The notes beneath the pieces are model-generated. The model searched no databases. It was not told the origin of the DNA and saw only the letters and a list, made by a program, of their open reading frames with translations. Shown piece after piece: positions 47,701 to 62,506 of a stretch of 64,000 bases of DNA. Within the stretch, counting starts at the first letter, position 1; every line of letters starts with the position of its first letter. A program made the position numbers and the translations under genes. Origin of the DNA: Rhabditoides inermis (lineage: Eukaryota; Nematoda; Chromadorea; Rhabditida; Rhabditidae); the NCBI GenBank assembly GCA_963966185.1, contig CAWZYM010000216.1, forward strand, positions 697,501-761,500, in the 5' to 3' direction.

Positions 47701-49823
47701 GGAGGACTGCAAGGAGAGATTGGATTGGAAAGATCAAGAAAGATGACCACGACGTTTCAACGGGGAGAGGGTTGGATGAGAAAGATCAAGGAAATATCAG
47801 GCCACGACGACTGAACGGGGAAGGGGGGGTTGGATTGGAAAGATCACTGTGTCGGAATACCTAATCAATTGCCACTGCTTGGTTTCCTTGTTGTTATGAT
47901 TATTGGCTTGAAAATAATCGTTGCACCGAAACAAGGACACTCGTTGAGACGCGAAAAAAACAACAACTATGCAATTATTGAATGTTACTTTTTAATAATT
48001 CCATACCTTTTACAATGATTCAGACAACTATTATTCAATTTCTGAAATTACCAACAATAAATTGATCCACCAAGACATATTACATTATATAAACACTGTG
48101 AAACATATCACAAATAATTCAAACCGCCAAACCACTGTACGGTGCTAACAGAACACCGCATTGCCTCATACCTCTCTCCCGCTCCCTCTCCACATGCTCA
48201 CACCTCACACCCGGACACGCAAACGTCTCATACATGTCGCCATCTCGCATCTCCTCCTACTAGATTCCAAAACGTCCCTCCACTCATGCTCATCCCTCCT
48301 TCCTCCCACCTGCTCCCTTCTCTGCTTTCACACCATCCTCTCGACGCTTCTTCCCTTCCCCTTCCCCACCTGCTTCTCATCCCTGCCCCATGCCTCACCG
48401 CCTCGATATACCTTCATCCCCTCTCACCTAACACCTAAACACACATACTCCTCCCCCCCCCCCACCTGTTTCTCCGCTGCAATGACAGCCTCATATACCA
48501 CCTGCTCACACATCCTGACACACATACATCTCGCATCTCCTTTCACACTGCCAATCCCCCCTCCCGCCCCATTCGGTGCCTGCCACATGCCTCACCTCAT
48601 ACCATATCCCTTCTTCCCCTCCTCTCAACTAACACCCTGACACGCATACTTCCTCCCCCCACCTGCTTCTCTGCCGCCCGCACCGCCGTCGTGGCTGCCT
48701 CGAGCGCCTCCAGCAGGGCGTTGCTCAGGCCCAGCTGCGCCATACCAGACTCCACCAGCTGGATAAACTCACCCGCGCGGCTGCAATCACGCACTGTATA
48801 AAAAAAACTAAAAAGATAACGCAAACTCCCAATGATTATCGACTGATTATCGATCAAATATCGATTATCGATCATATATATATTCGACCCAACCATCCCC
48901 GTAGCTAAACTGTGTTTCTCCCAGCGCTTAACCCTTGTGGTATGCCGTATGCACTTGTTGTATAGTCAGGATATAGCGATTCTGGATAAATGATTGATTG
49001 ATCGAATCTCCCCTCTATGCACCCTGCAATCGCATACTTTATACAGTTTTGCACAAAGATATCCCCTCATTTATACTCTGGATCGAAGGCAGACAGACTA
49101 TGGCCCATATACCCGGTGATCTTACATGCGATGGGAATAATATGTTTCTAGCGCGTCAATACTGATTACCATCGTGTTGAGAAGATAATCGATAACTTTT
49201 CGAACCACATTATCATTGACGTCATCTGCCCCACTGACCTGAGGAAGAGCACTCTCATGTTATCAATGAATCAATGACGTCATCTGCCCCGCTCACCTCA
49301 GGAAGAGCACTCTCATGTTATCAATGAATCAATGACGTCATCCCCACTGACCTCAGGAACGGCACCCTCTTGTGCATGCGCTCCAGTCCCTGTACGCCCG
49401 CGTGGATGCCGCCGTCCCAGTGCGCGGGAGGCAGAGGGGGCAGCAGACCTGAAGGCAGTCAAGCAATCAATCAATCGATCGATCAATCAATCGGGGCAGC
49501 AGACCTGAACAAGACACTCTATACACTATACAAGCTCATCTGTCCTCTGTCAAAATCCCCGCTACAGTAGTCATGACATTTAGACCGTATCATTGGAGTG
49601 TGGAGATCAAGGAAAATATTTCTTCGTCGTATTTCTTTCAAAAACACGTTTCATCGAGTGTCTATAATCCACTGATAGCTAAACTATCAATAACAGGTGA
49701 GAAAGCTTCAGTCAGTACTTCTAATCTATTTACAATCACGTCACACTCGTTACTTCCATCCACCCACATCCTTCAAATCCACGCACACCTCCCCCTCTTC
49801 GTCACCCGCATGACACATCCTTC

Positions 49824-49869
<46 letters not shown>

Positions 49870-52800
49870 CCTCCCTCCCTCCCTCCCCCCCTACCCACCC
49901 GTGGGCGTGCTGGGCACGCTCTTCTCCTGCTTCTCCTCCCACGTGCGCAGCGTCGCCTCGAATGCCTACAAAGCAGACACATGATCATCAAATCAATTAA
50001 AATATTTATCCAGAATCGCATTTTAAGGACTGTTATGTGTGTGTGTGCCCAGATGAACCCGGCTCTCACCATCGGCGAGCACATTGAAAACGAACATTAA
50101 TCCATCAGTCATTCAATGATATATTCATCCACAACCGCTACGGCCTGACTAAGTGCATAGGTTTCTTATCAAACAAACAAACAATGAGGAATTGACAAAA
50201 CAAACAAACAAACAAACACCCCACCGGATTCCTGACGAGCAGCTGTGCCCTGTTCTTGTGGGTGATGTGGAGCACTCCGGGCGGCTGCAGCCACGGCTCG
50301 CCGTCAACCTGTACATGGAAGGCTAAAAGGTTCCACTCTCATCTCAAACCGATTCTGGTATTATCCTTATTCTTTATCACATTGTGGTATGTTATCCGCA
50401 AGTCGAGAAACACATATCAGATGACAAGTATGGAAAATAGTCAACCTGTCAACGGAAAATAATCGCTCAAGTTTCAAGTAACTACGAATTAGCCACCATA
50501 ACATTTCGCCAACTATCCTCATGTCGTGAAACACATAGTCCAAGGTATAGAAAAAAAACACTAACAACAATCAACATCCCAACACACCGTCTCACCAACT
50601 TGATACAATTCGTATTCTACATTACCCACCATCACATCTCGCTAACTAAGTATCCACAAACGGTGAAACATGTCGTATACTCAAAATCACCGCACCTGCA
50701 CGGGAATGGGCTCGTCGCCTCTGATAGTGATCCTCACATGCCGGCACTGTGCTATGCGGTGGTTCTGGAGTCGGACCGCGTTCGGCACCCGCGACGACGC
50801 CACGTGCATCACACCGAACAGGGCCACTACCTGGAGAGGGATGAATTGTAGGGAATAAAGTATGAACTGTGTCATGTGTGTCAATACGAAGATGATTATA
50901 AGTTTATAAACGATGATTATAAATATGAGATACAAACTCAACGTGTCTTGCGTCACTTTTCTCTAACGTGTGAGCATCCCGCTACTTCTATGTTTTATGA
51001 CAAGTACAAAAACAACACACGCTAGAAATGGGCAATAGGCTAATTATCACACTAGAAACATCTATTGCACTATTCGTAAGCTATTCCAGCTCGAGTCACA
51101 CCGTACACCATTACCATCACATAACCTTCTGTCCGCGGCACCGGGCCTATCACAGGCCGAAAAACCTTCTCCTCCTCCTCCGCGCACTTTGCTCCAAACC
51201 CGAAAACCCGCGGGTGAATCACACACTCCACTCGCACGGCCATAACACCAGCAGACCTATTCCAATCACTGACTGATCAAAGCTCAAGCTCCCTAAACGA
51301 GTCCAGTCCAGGCTGGCAGGCGCGTACATAAACCGCTCGCCCCTCGCATCCTCTCCTCCTCCTCCTCCTCCACTCCATCCAGCCATGTACTTCTCCCTCT
51401 CCCTCTTCTCCTCCCCCGTCCTCCTCGCTCTCGTCGTTCTGGTCAGCTCCGCTCATGCCTGCCTCGACTTCTTCGGAGGAGGAGCGGCGGCCGGCGGGTG
51501 CGGATGGTGAGACAATCATTTCAAAATGGATACCAAAAATAGCAACCATAGCGTTGCAAGGCAATCACTAGTCTAGTGGTGCTCCCTCTTACCCACATCT
51601 TCCGTTTACAGCGCGTCCGCCTGCCCTCCCCCACCTCCTCCTCCTTGCGGGTGCTGAACACAACTGCCCCAGTGCCCAACTTCTAGCCCCCAGTGCCCAG
51701 TATCGCCGTGGCTGCCAGAGAGGACGAACTTGGCGCTCCACTCCTACCCCCCTCTTTCCCCCCCTCCACTGCAGCTGCCAGCAAGGCACTCGCGTCTTCA
51801 TACTACAGTCTCATACTACTCCACCACATGTCTGTCTGTACATATACTCGACCCCGTCATAAGTCATACTTTCATAAATGTTGGATGCGTCGGTTATTTT
51901 TTTCTAAAATACAGTCAAGCATATCCAACAGAATATGTTTCGCGCATGTTTCATAAACGCGCATTGGTTGATCAAAATAATTCCACTGTTGGCAAATTGC
52001 AAAAATTAAAACGCACCTCCAAGACTTTGTCGTCAAACGATTGCGCCGAAAACGTGTCGTCCTTGGCTGAAAAGCGAAAGATCTCTCTCTCTCTCTCTCT
52101 CTTCTACTCTCTCTCTCCCTCCCCTCCCGTCTCTCTCCCTCCCCTCCCCTCTCTCTCCCTCCCTCCCCCCTCTCTCCCTCCCCTCACCAGTGCCCCAGAA
52201 GTTGGCCCCTCCGGAATAGCTGGGAATGTTGAGGATGACGATGCCCTGCAGGGATGGCAGCTCGATTGCCACGCCGTCGCTGAAAGTTACTATTGGAAAC
52301 TTTGATGAACTCTGTCAACTTACAACATTCCATTGACCGACACAACCCTCATCCATACAACACCATACAGTGGAACGTAATCTCAACACAAACTAATAAC
52401 AAAATCAAAACTCATAAGCCCACTTTCCACTATCCATTGTCGAGAGCCATACCAAACATGGCCAAATTCAACACCACCTCAATACACCATCTGCCTCCTG
52501 TGCTCACACTCGGCCCAGCCAGCCTAGACCCACATACAATACTCAACAGCATACAGTATACAACATACAACATACAACAACATACAGCACACAACACTGT
52601 CCAACCCCAGTCCTGGGGTTCCAGCCCTCTCACCACTCCAGCCCTACTCTAGCCGTACCACACAACACTCATCCACAAAAAACCACACTGTGAAACGTAA
52701 TTTCAACCAGTTCAATCAAGCCAGCCCATCACACTGTCCAACCCCCCCCCCCCCCTCCACCCTCACCACTCCAGCCGTATCCGCTGGTCGAGGTTCCGGT

Positions 52801-55800
52801 ACGTCCTGTGCATCAGCTCCTTGCCGCCAAGCATACCGTACCACAGAAACAACTTGGAGCGGGAACGCGTCTGAAATACACATAATGTACGGTACCTATA
52901 TATAGTACATTTTGGAGAGATGGATTCAAGTCATGTCAAGTCAAAAGGGCTATGTGGCTTCAAAAGAGATGTCTTCAAAACAAACAACATGTCATTTTAA
53001 TAAAAAGTGACTACTCCCCCTCTATCCACCAGCAATGATTACACTTGATGAGATTACGCAGCTCCTTCGAATCGATGGAAAAGAACCATCAAAAATAAAC
53101 AACAACAACACCAACACCCCCCTCCCCCTCACCTTGTCCGACTCCTCGCGCTTGTTGTGGAAGTCGAGGGCGATCTTGGCGTCCAGTCCGATGCCAAAGT
53201 AGTTGTTCATCACCTTCAGCTCCTTGTACTGACCCACACTGAAAAGAATACACTTCATCACACGCCCAATCAACAAAACTCAAACAAATACGTTCCTGCA
53301 AAAACATAATCTCGCCAGTCTCTCACTCACTCAATCATCAGCAACGACGACGAAAAGAACAACTATTCGTGCCATTAACCCGCATTAACCCACTCCACTT
53401 ATACTTTGCGCCAGAGCGATAGTTTTCGATCTACCTCGCTTGCAGTTCGAAATACGGTACCATAACCGTCTGTCTCTCTTGTTTTGCGCGCTATTGCCGA
53501 GAGCTGACTCTCCGTCTTCCTCTGATCTACCCCACCGCGCGCAACTTATTGCGAGCATAGAACTATACTTACTTCCACGCAATTCGTTTCTCTCTCACAA
53601 GTCTCTTGTCAGTATATCACTCCCCCTCCTCCCCCTCTTATCCACCCTACTCCTCTTCCCGCATAACAGCTTTTATCTCCCCATTCTTCCTCCCCTTCAC
53701 TCACCCTCCTTTTACCACTCCATCACCATCTCCGTCTCTAACCATTCACATTCACTTCATCGTCAGTCTACCACTCTCCTAACCCACTAGTACCCCCACT
53801 CACCCTCCTCCCCCCTCTCCCTCTCTCACTCCCCCCACTCACCCTCCTGCTCCCTCTGCCCCCTCTCCGTCCCCATCCAGCCGCCCCGCCGCCCCGAGCA
53901 CCCTCGCATTGAGCAGCAACAGCTCGGCGATCAGCGAGCCGCCACTCACTCCAGAGGACACAAGCAGGCCGCTGCAAGAGAAAGAGAGTAACTGTAAGTA
54001 CCTACATTACTACCGTCTACCGCTGACAATACGATCAGACCGCTGGAAAGAACAATAGTGACGGTAAATATAGCGCTACTATGTTTAGCATATTGTTACA
54101 CAAGCCCACCAGAAAACCGCTGCAAGAGAACACATCTATTACATTAATACTACATTAGATTACTGCCGCTGAAACATGATAGTAACATTAAGTACCTACA
54201 TCACTACCGTCTACCGCTGAAACGCGATAGTAACAGTGAATACATCATTAGTACGTTTCACAACCCATTAAAAAAAAACTCGATACCTAATTCTAACAAA
54301 CATTCTTCGTGTTTGTGAACCCAATAACTGCACAATGCAAACATCCAACAGTTCTTCGGTGAATCTGTTTCCGACTCCCGACACCATTGCGGGCAGAAAA
54401 AATACCAAATACCAACTAGGTTTCATGCTCGCATTACAAGACCACAACCAGCTGCGAGAAACAATTCCACCATTTTGTCAACCCGCACATGCTATACCAT
54501 TCTTCACATCTACTCACCGGTTGATCACAGGATACTGTCTCTTGCCCGCAATTAACTCATATTATCCTTGATTCTCAAACCCTATCCTACCCTCCGATTC
54601 ATGACAGGATGTAAATCGCTTCCATACTCTGCAAACCAAACAAAGGACAACTGACAACCCCTCCCTCACCAAAAAGCTTCCATTTCCATACCTTTCCTCA
54701 ATACTCAATTTCCTACCACTACCCACCCATTGATGACCACATTCCCTTTGCTTCAATAGCCCCTTTGCATACCACCAAACAACCCCTGTCTTCCTAGCCC
54801 GTGGAGGTACACTATTGTGGATTATAATGGAAGGAAAGGAACACCCGGAGCCCCACTATCGTCTATAATGGTATCTAATTCTAATGGATTATGGAAAGGA
54901 AATCGAATGATTATCGACTGAATATCGATCTAATATCGACTTTCGACCCTACCATCCCCGTTGCTAAACTGTGTTTCTCCCAGCGCTTAGCCCTTGTGGT
55001 GTACCGTATGCACTTGCTGTATAGTCAGGATATACTATACGCGCCGAATATGTCGTCGCGCTGGCTTGTTCTCGCTCACCTATCCCCAACGCCTCCAGCT
55101 TCTTGGCCTTCAAACTCTGAACAACGCCGCTTTATAAATGACGTAGCGTACATACACAAGGTTATCACTAAAGCAACCTCTCTTAATTATTCTGGTCTTT
55201 TTACACTAGTCCCAACTCGGTCGCGCACATCTCATAAATATCGTCTTTTGCCGTCATATGACTCGTTTCTGCGGAGCAGCGCGTTTTTTCAGAGGGTTTA
55301 TGGAGTATGGAACTCACTTCCATCTGATATTGTTGAATCTGCGAAAACCAGTAACGTGAAATCCCACTTAGTAGACAATCCCCATTTGCATCCTATGTCT
55401 AAAATTCGACATTTGTAGTTTGCTTATTTTTATTTTATCTATTTTTGTCTACTCTTCGAATGTTTCTTCTTTTTTCCCACTTTTACTATCCTACCGTAAG
55501 CACTGTTATTTTTTCTATGATGCACTCGCTAAGTACTCAACGCGGTAATAAACTATTTATAGCGATTCTGGATAAATGATTGATTGATTGATTGATTGAA
55601 ACAACCCCCACCCACCAATTCATGACAGGTTGACAGGATGAAATCGCTTCCATATTCTGCTGACCAAACACAACACAATCCCCGCCACAAGCTCCCACTC
55701 CCAATACCTCTCCTCAATCCTCAATCTCCTACCCCTCCCTCACAGATTGATTATCATAGCCCCTTTGCTTCCATAGCACATTTGCATACCATACCACCAA

Positions 55801-58586
55801 GCAACCCCCCCCCCCCACCCACCGATTGATCACAGGATGCTGTCTCTTGCCCGCCTCCGCCATGGCGACCGCCTCCTGTCGCCTCCTCTCCCGCTCCCTC
55901 TCCCGCTGCTTCCACGTCAACTCGCGCTCCCGCCGCAGAGAGACCGGCATGTGGTCCGCGTGCTCTGAAAGGTAAAGGTACAAGTATCTGGTAAGGTAGG
56001 TAAGGTACAGGTATGCTCTGAAATAAAGGTACATGGACAGGTATCCTCCCGATTCAAGACGTGGTCCGCAATCCGCGCTCTCAAACAGAAACATCTAATC
56101 ATACAACATTCACAACGCATTTGTGCTACCAACAACTATACGCTTCACCGTCAAACCATTACGACTTGGATGCAATTAAAGACAATGGTCCCAAGGTTTC
56201 CGTTAAGCGTGCAAAACCCAATCTCATAATGAAATAGAAAATCAGCGTACTCCAACATCAAGATCAATTCATATATAATATTCACAACAGCAACAATACG
56301 CTTCACCGTCAAACCATTACAACTTATCTGCATTTTAAAACAATTTTAGCACGCTGAACTCAGAAAAAACGAATCACCCACGATGAACACTGTTATCCTA
56401 GTGGCTCGATATGAACAGTGTGTCATTCAGTAAAAGTAAACGAAATGATTCTCCTTTCCACGACCCACCATATATACTACTATCCGAGTGGCTCGTCTTG
56501 ATGTCCGGCGGCAGCGGGGCCGCTCCCCTCCCTCCTCCTCCACCTCCTCCACCCTTGCTGCCCAGTAGCAGCTGGCTCTCGCTTGTCGGCTTGAACAGAG
56601 CGACCAGGGAGATGGCAGGGCGATCGAGCAGCGAGTCCTGTGAGCGGAACATGAACAATCGGAAATAAACAATAGGGCAGAGAGTACTGTGAATAACAAT
56701 GGTCAACAATAGCAAATAAAGTATGTTTCAAGCCAATATTAACATATCATATTTCATGTACACATCCAATTGTAGTCCTATCAAAGGCTTAAAAAAACAA
56801 CAACTGTGATATGTACAACTTTTCTCATCATTCATATACCTCGTCCAAACACAACAAATACCATCTACGTTTCACAACAACCCCAAGCAAACACTAGATA
56901 AACGCACTAATGCGAATGCCCTGTTCAATACAGTTTAGAATACACTGTTCAATCAATGTCACTTTTTCTAATACGTATTACAAAAGGGCAAAGAGACAAT
57001 ACATGAACACAACATCAATACCCACCTGCCCGGTCGTGGCCACAGACTGCGTGTCACTCGTCCGGCTGCCTCCACCACTCTCTTCCCTCCCTCCTCCTCC
57101 TCCCCCTCCCTCGCTCATCTCATCCACAGTCTCCGCGCGGGCCAGCACCGCTATCGGAGGGTCCAGCCCGGACAGATCCGGAGACCGACCACCCTCACAC
57201 TCAAGCTTCTCCGACGGAGCCTGCGAGACGGAGCGGCTAGTCTGCAACAAGGACTCTCTCTCTCTCTCTCTGCACCCTCTCTCTCCCCCTTCCTCTCTTT
57301 CTCCCCCTCCTCCCTATCTCTCTCTCTCTCCCTCCTCCCTATCTCTCTTTCCCTATCTCTCTTTCCCTTTCTCTCTCCCCACCATCTCCTCCACCTCCTG
57401 TGTCTTCTCCCGCGACCTCTCTCCCGGCGTCGGCGGCTGGATGCCAATTGCACTGGAAAAAATATTAACAGTTAACTCGAAAAGTATGATTCATCCGAAA
57501 GTAATACGCAATCACAATACACGAAAGATAATCTGCGTGTCTCGTTTTTTCTCACAAGGAAAATTCATCCTAAGATTTCACTATCCATCATATATCACAT
57601 CAATCAATACTCCAATTAATCAATCTATATCAATCAATACTCACAGTGGTCCGATCATCTCTTCGTTGACGGCAATGTGCACGGGCTCCATGGGCGAAGA
57701 GAGAGCAGGCGACGCGCCTGAACACGACATCTCTCTCTATCTCTCCTCTCTCTCTCCCTTCCTCTCTCCCTCCCCTCCTTCCTCCTCCTCTCCTCCCCCC
57801 TCCCTCTCTCCCCTCACTCCCTTCCCCCCTCTCTCTCTCCCTCTTCCTCCCCCTCTCTCCCTCCCCCTTTCTCTCTACCTCCCCCTCTCCCCTCCCCCAC
57901 TCACCACACCCGCTGCTCTGACTCGGCCAGTCGACCGCGAGTCGCGAGTCCCTCCTCGCCTCCCCTCCTCCTCCTCCTCCCCCTCCACTGCTCTCCTCCC
58001 TGTCCACAGTCGATGCTCCCCCTCTCGAATGCGAGGGACTGGCGGGTGGGGAGGCGGCAGACGATGAGGACAGGTTCGAGCACGACACCTGCAAACATTT
58101 TATTTCATGTATCATGTATGTTTATAGTCGACTTGGATCCCACATGCCACTCCGCCGACGGCGAAATGTATGATTCGCAGGCAATGGGCGGGGCTTACTG
58201 TCATCACCCACTTGCTTGCGGATTTTTCTTTACAAATCTCATGACATTTTACGGTGAGCAAAATCTCTTCCCACCACGGGACTCGAACCCGCGGGAGCAT
58301 GAGTGGACGCAGTATTCAGAGACAACTGCGTTGCCACTGCACTACGCAGCCGGTTGCACTCTCTGCGAATGCACCAAATATATATCTCTTGAATACCGCG
58401 CACACGTGAAATCGGTGAGAAGATGGCGATATAGAAAATGCAAACGCAGTTGGATCGATACTTTAGTTTGGTAGTACACTCAGAAAAACCAAACAAAGAA
58501 TTCAAAATACTATAACATAACCTACAATGCATGACAATACACACTCCCTCGGGCAAAAACGAGTGTTTATTAATTGCAATTGAAAC

Positions 58587-58619
<33 letters not shown>

Positions 58620-60683
58620 ACAAACATGTTGAAGGACAAACAATGTTGATCGAAGTCGCGGTACTTGTGTCCAAGTCGCTGGAGCATCTGGCAGGCCGAA
58701 AAGCGCGTACATCTGACAGCACCTGCAACGAATAGGTTTTAAAATAGGCAGCTACCGTAATACTGCATGATGTGTTGGTGCAGTGTATATCAAAGGGGAG
58801 GTAAATAGGCAACTTGGTGAGTACGATGAACACATAACGTGACCACATACCTTTCTATGGTCATGTGGTAGGGTGGGGCGTGGGGCGGCACATGTCGGTG
58901 GTGCTCTGGCTGAGGGGCGAGTTCGGCATGGACGACTTCTGCAACCGACATACATAACATACATACACATTTATAACGATTCGATATCTCTATTAACAGT
59001 CTCCTTACCTGATCATAAAGCTGTCGCCACTCGGACGGAACTTCTGTCCGCGCTCAACCAGTTGGGCCGAACTGGCGTCGATAGCGCACACGAACTCGTT
59101 GCGCACCGACCAACATGCATCCTGGAAGAAGGTCATTGTTAAGAAACTCAATAACATGCATTAGTAATTGGGATTTACATTATTAAAACAAAACAAACAA
59201 CGAAACAATTTGGAAACCTACTTGAACTGGCTGCCGCGCGAACTTGGCGACGCCGTGGGACTGCAACGGACCGAACCGAAGTGTCATCACTATAAACATA
59301 AAGAAACTGTTATTACTTGCCTGTCACAAGATCACGAGTAAATACAAAATACGAGGCGCGACATTGCCAGAGTGTTTCGTTTTCGAAATTAGATTGCGAC
59401 AATTTCATTGCAATTTAGACAAACAACGAAGCCTACACTCATGAAACGCGGCACGTCACGAACGCAGAATCATTTGGTATTAAAAAACAATATAAATGCA
59501 ACATACACAAAACTAAACGAAAATAAAACAAAATCAGCTGTTCCCGTCAGCTGGTCCTGGCATGGTTCACAGCTATAAGCTACCGTACCCATTTTCGTTG
59601 TGATATCACACATATTGCATTTTTTTTGCACAATTTTTGGTGAAATGGAACTTTTCCTGCACGACGAAACACGATGAGTGGCATGTGGGGACTTTTCTGA
59701 CTATATGCTTCATTGCTTTCAAAGTTAGTTTAAGAACATGTTTCGAGCACGACATCTAAGACATATGTATAAGTTACATGGATTATGAGGTTAGAGCACG
59801 ACACCTAAGACATGACATTCCATGTGTATTAGGCATATATTATTACACATGTAGCATTTACGTCTCACTACCAACTAAAAGTGGATAAAGCATGGTAAAG
59901 CGCAATTCGGTTGCTTCCAAAGTAAGTTCTACATATTGTAAAGCACTTATAGTTCTATTTTCGCACTGTCTTCCGGCTTTCCAACTGAACGAGGTATATT
60001 CGAATACGTTCAGTCTAACGCAGGTTGAATTTCACACGTGCCGTACAATCCATGTTTCACTCCAATCAAAAAGCTGAAGAAGCATATTCGAGTCTAATTC
60101 GAAGACGCTTAGGGCTTGTAACTATTCCTAATACGAAATATGTTTCACTATGACCACTATTACAACAATGCTCCAAGCTCAAACAATCCTTCTGTCTAAC
60201 GCAAAACAATATATCAAATAGTAAAACCACACACAAAATACAACTCAATCCGATCGTAGGGAAATGTCCACAAACTCACTCCGTTTACACACACACTCAC
60301 ATCAGCAGTGTTATGAAAACGCAAATCAATCAATCAATCAATATCCCCCACAGCACACACACCTTCCTCACCCCCAGCGTCGACGGGGTCGTCTTGCTGC
60401 GCTTCTTGCGAAACTTCTCCCGCTTCGCGTTCGCAGCGCTGCAAGGGATACGGTAATAGTGATAACATACGGTACTAATACCGTAATGCGGTTACGAGAG
60501 AGAGAGAGAGAGAGAGATAGAGACAGAGAGAGACAGACCACCTCCCGCACCTCTCCCTGTTGTGCTTGTCGATGCTCTTCTCCGCCGCGTCCATCATATC
60601 CTTGAGCGCCTTCTTCAGACTGTTCGCCCGGCCCATGATAGAGTCGCGGCGGGCGCGCTCCTCCTCTGCAACCGAGACACTCG

Positions 60684-60728
<45 letters not shown>

Positions 60729-62458
60729 TCGCTCTCCCTCTGTCTCTCTCCCCTACTAACCAGTACACTCTCCGCCCTCCTCGGTGCCCTCTCCGATGCC
60801 GCTCTCCCTCGCCTCCTCCCCTCCCTCGCTCCCTCCTCCTCCTCCTCCCTCCCCATCCACATCCTCCTGCTCAGCCAGTGTCTTCATCAGCTTGTCCAAC
60901 TTGCCCAGCAGGGTCTTGCATCTGAACAGACATCGATGAGATCTTTAAGAGAATGTACCACTCTAAACTTCGTACACAAACTACGACTGTCACAGTGCCA
61001 CACGATAAAATAAAGTTAGTGTATTTTGATATTCTTATAGGCAGTCGTAGTTTATGCACAAAATTAATAGGAGTATGTTCCGATAAAAATGTGAGCAATA
61101 CGTTTTCGACGTGTTCGTTTTCGTGGTAAAAACACTTTGCAGCGTCTTGCATCTGAACAAGTATAACAATTAGAACAGGGGCTAATACGTTTCAGAATAT
61201 AACAATAACGATGAACTAGCAAGTAATTTACAATTCGTACTGTTTTTCGAATAGTCACCAACTACCCAGAACAAAGTCTTCTGAACCTCTTCTGCTCTTC
61301 TGAACTGCGCGAAATGTCTGCCTATATTGTTCAACGCGCTATCGGCCGCAGCCACAAGCTGATTCTGTTTCTGTGTTGCTTCACACTTAATATGATCGTG
61401 AGAATACAACTCTGACAAATATGTTTCGCTACAATAACAATCACCAACAACAAAATTTTTTTCAATATGTACTTGTGATAATCACCAATCACCTCCCAAA
61501 CTTACAGAACAGTCTGTGAAAATACTGCTTCGAAAATCAGAGGGTACACTCCCTTTAATCGCTGACTACCTCCACCCGCACTCGCTGCATGATGCAAGAG
61601 TGTTAGAGTACTGCACCCCGCCACTCCCCTCTCCTTCACTCACTGCATAGTGAGTGATACAACCACTCCCCCCTCCTCCATCATCACTCACTGCATAGTC
61701 AATGGCTGTTGGTTGGGCGCGCCCTGCTCCCTCTCCCACTCCTCCACCTGACCGTACGTGGCCGACACACGCTCCGCCAGACCCCGCACCGTCTCGCATA
61801 GGCGCCTAGAAACAAAACAGTTCAGGTGTGTTCAGCCTCTTCGAAACAGCCCCTACAAAACGCCTTCGAAACACGCTGTTTGGTCGTGTTTCGAAGGCGT
61901 TTCGCAGACAATTAAAACAACAAACAAACAAACAAACACCCGGCACCCACTTGACGGCGGCGATGATGTCGGGCGCCGTGTCGGCGCGGATCACGGCCGA
62001 GATGCGGTCGCTGACCTGCAGATGGGGGACAGAGGGTTAGTAGGTAGAACCATATCATCCACGTGACACATATTGACTTAGACAAATATCTGCTCCACTG
62101 ACCAATACAGCACCCATGCCTATAATATTCATAACATCATAAGAACCATATTAGTTAAACAGAACATCTCTCTCCCTGCACCATAGTCTTTCGATAATCG
62201 TCATGTCTCAACGTGTCCTCTCCACTCTCCTCCCCCATTCACTCTCCATTAATTTGGTCACAGATACGCTAACGACATTACCTGTTATATTCCCTCTCCC
62301 TCTACCAAAAGGTTAGGAGAACCACCCAATCCACGTTTCACAAATGGACCTAGCTAAATCTGGCTACAATGGTTATAATGAAACCAAATCCGATCCACTC
62401 CATTCCTCTCCCTTCAACATACAAGTCTGCTTATCGCTCGCCCTCGCCCCCCTCTCCC

Positions 62459-62506
<48 letters not shown>

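Noticed and set aside
56910..58067. 385-aa plus-strand open frame
   Set aside because: It is the antisense shadow of DGK exons 57026-57241, 57383-57452, 57645-57717 and the CT-rich introns between them.
58270..58356. Functional tRNA gene on the minus strand
   Set aside because: The B box is good but the acceptor arm does not pair and the anticodon arm is irregular, so it is listed only as tRNA-like.
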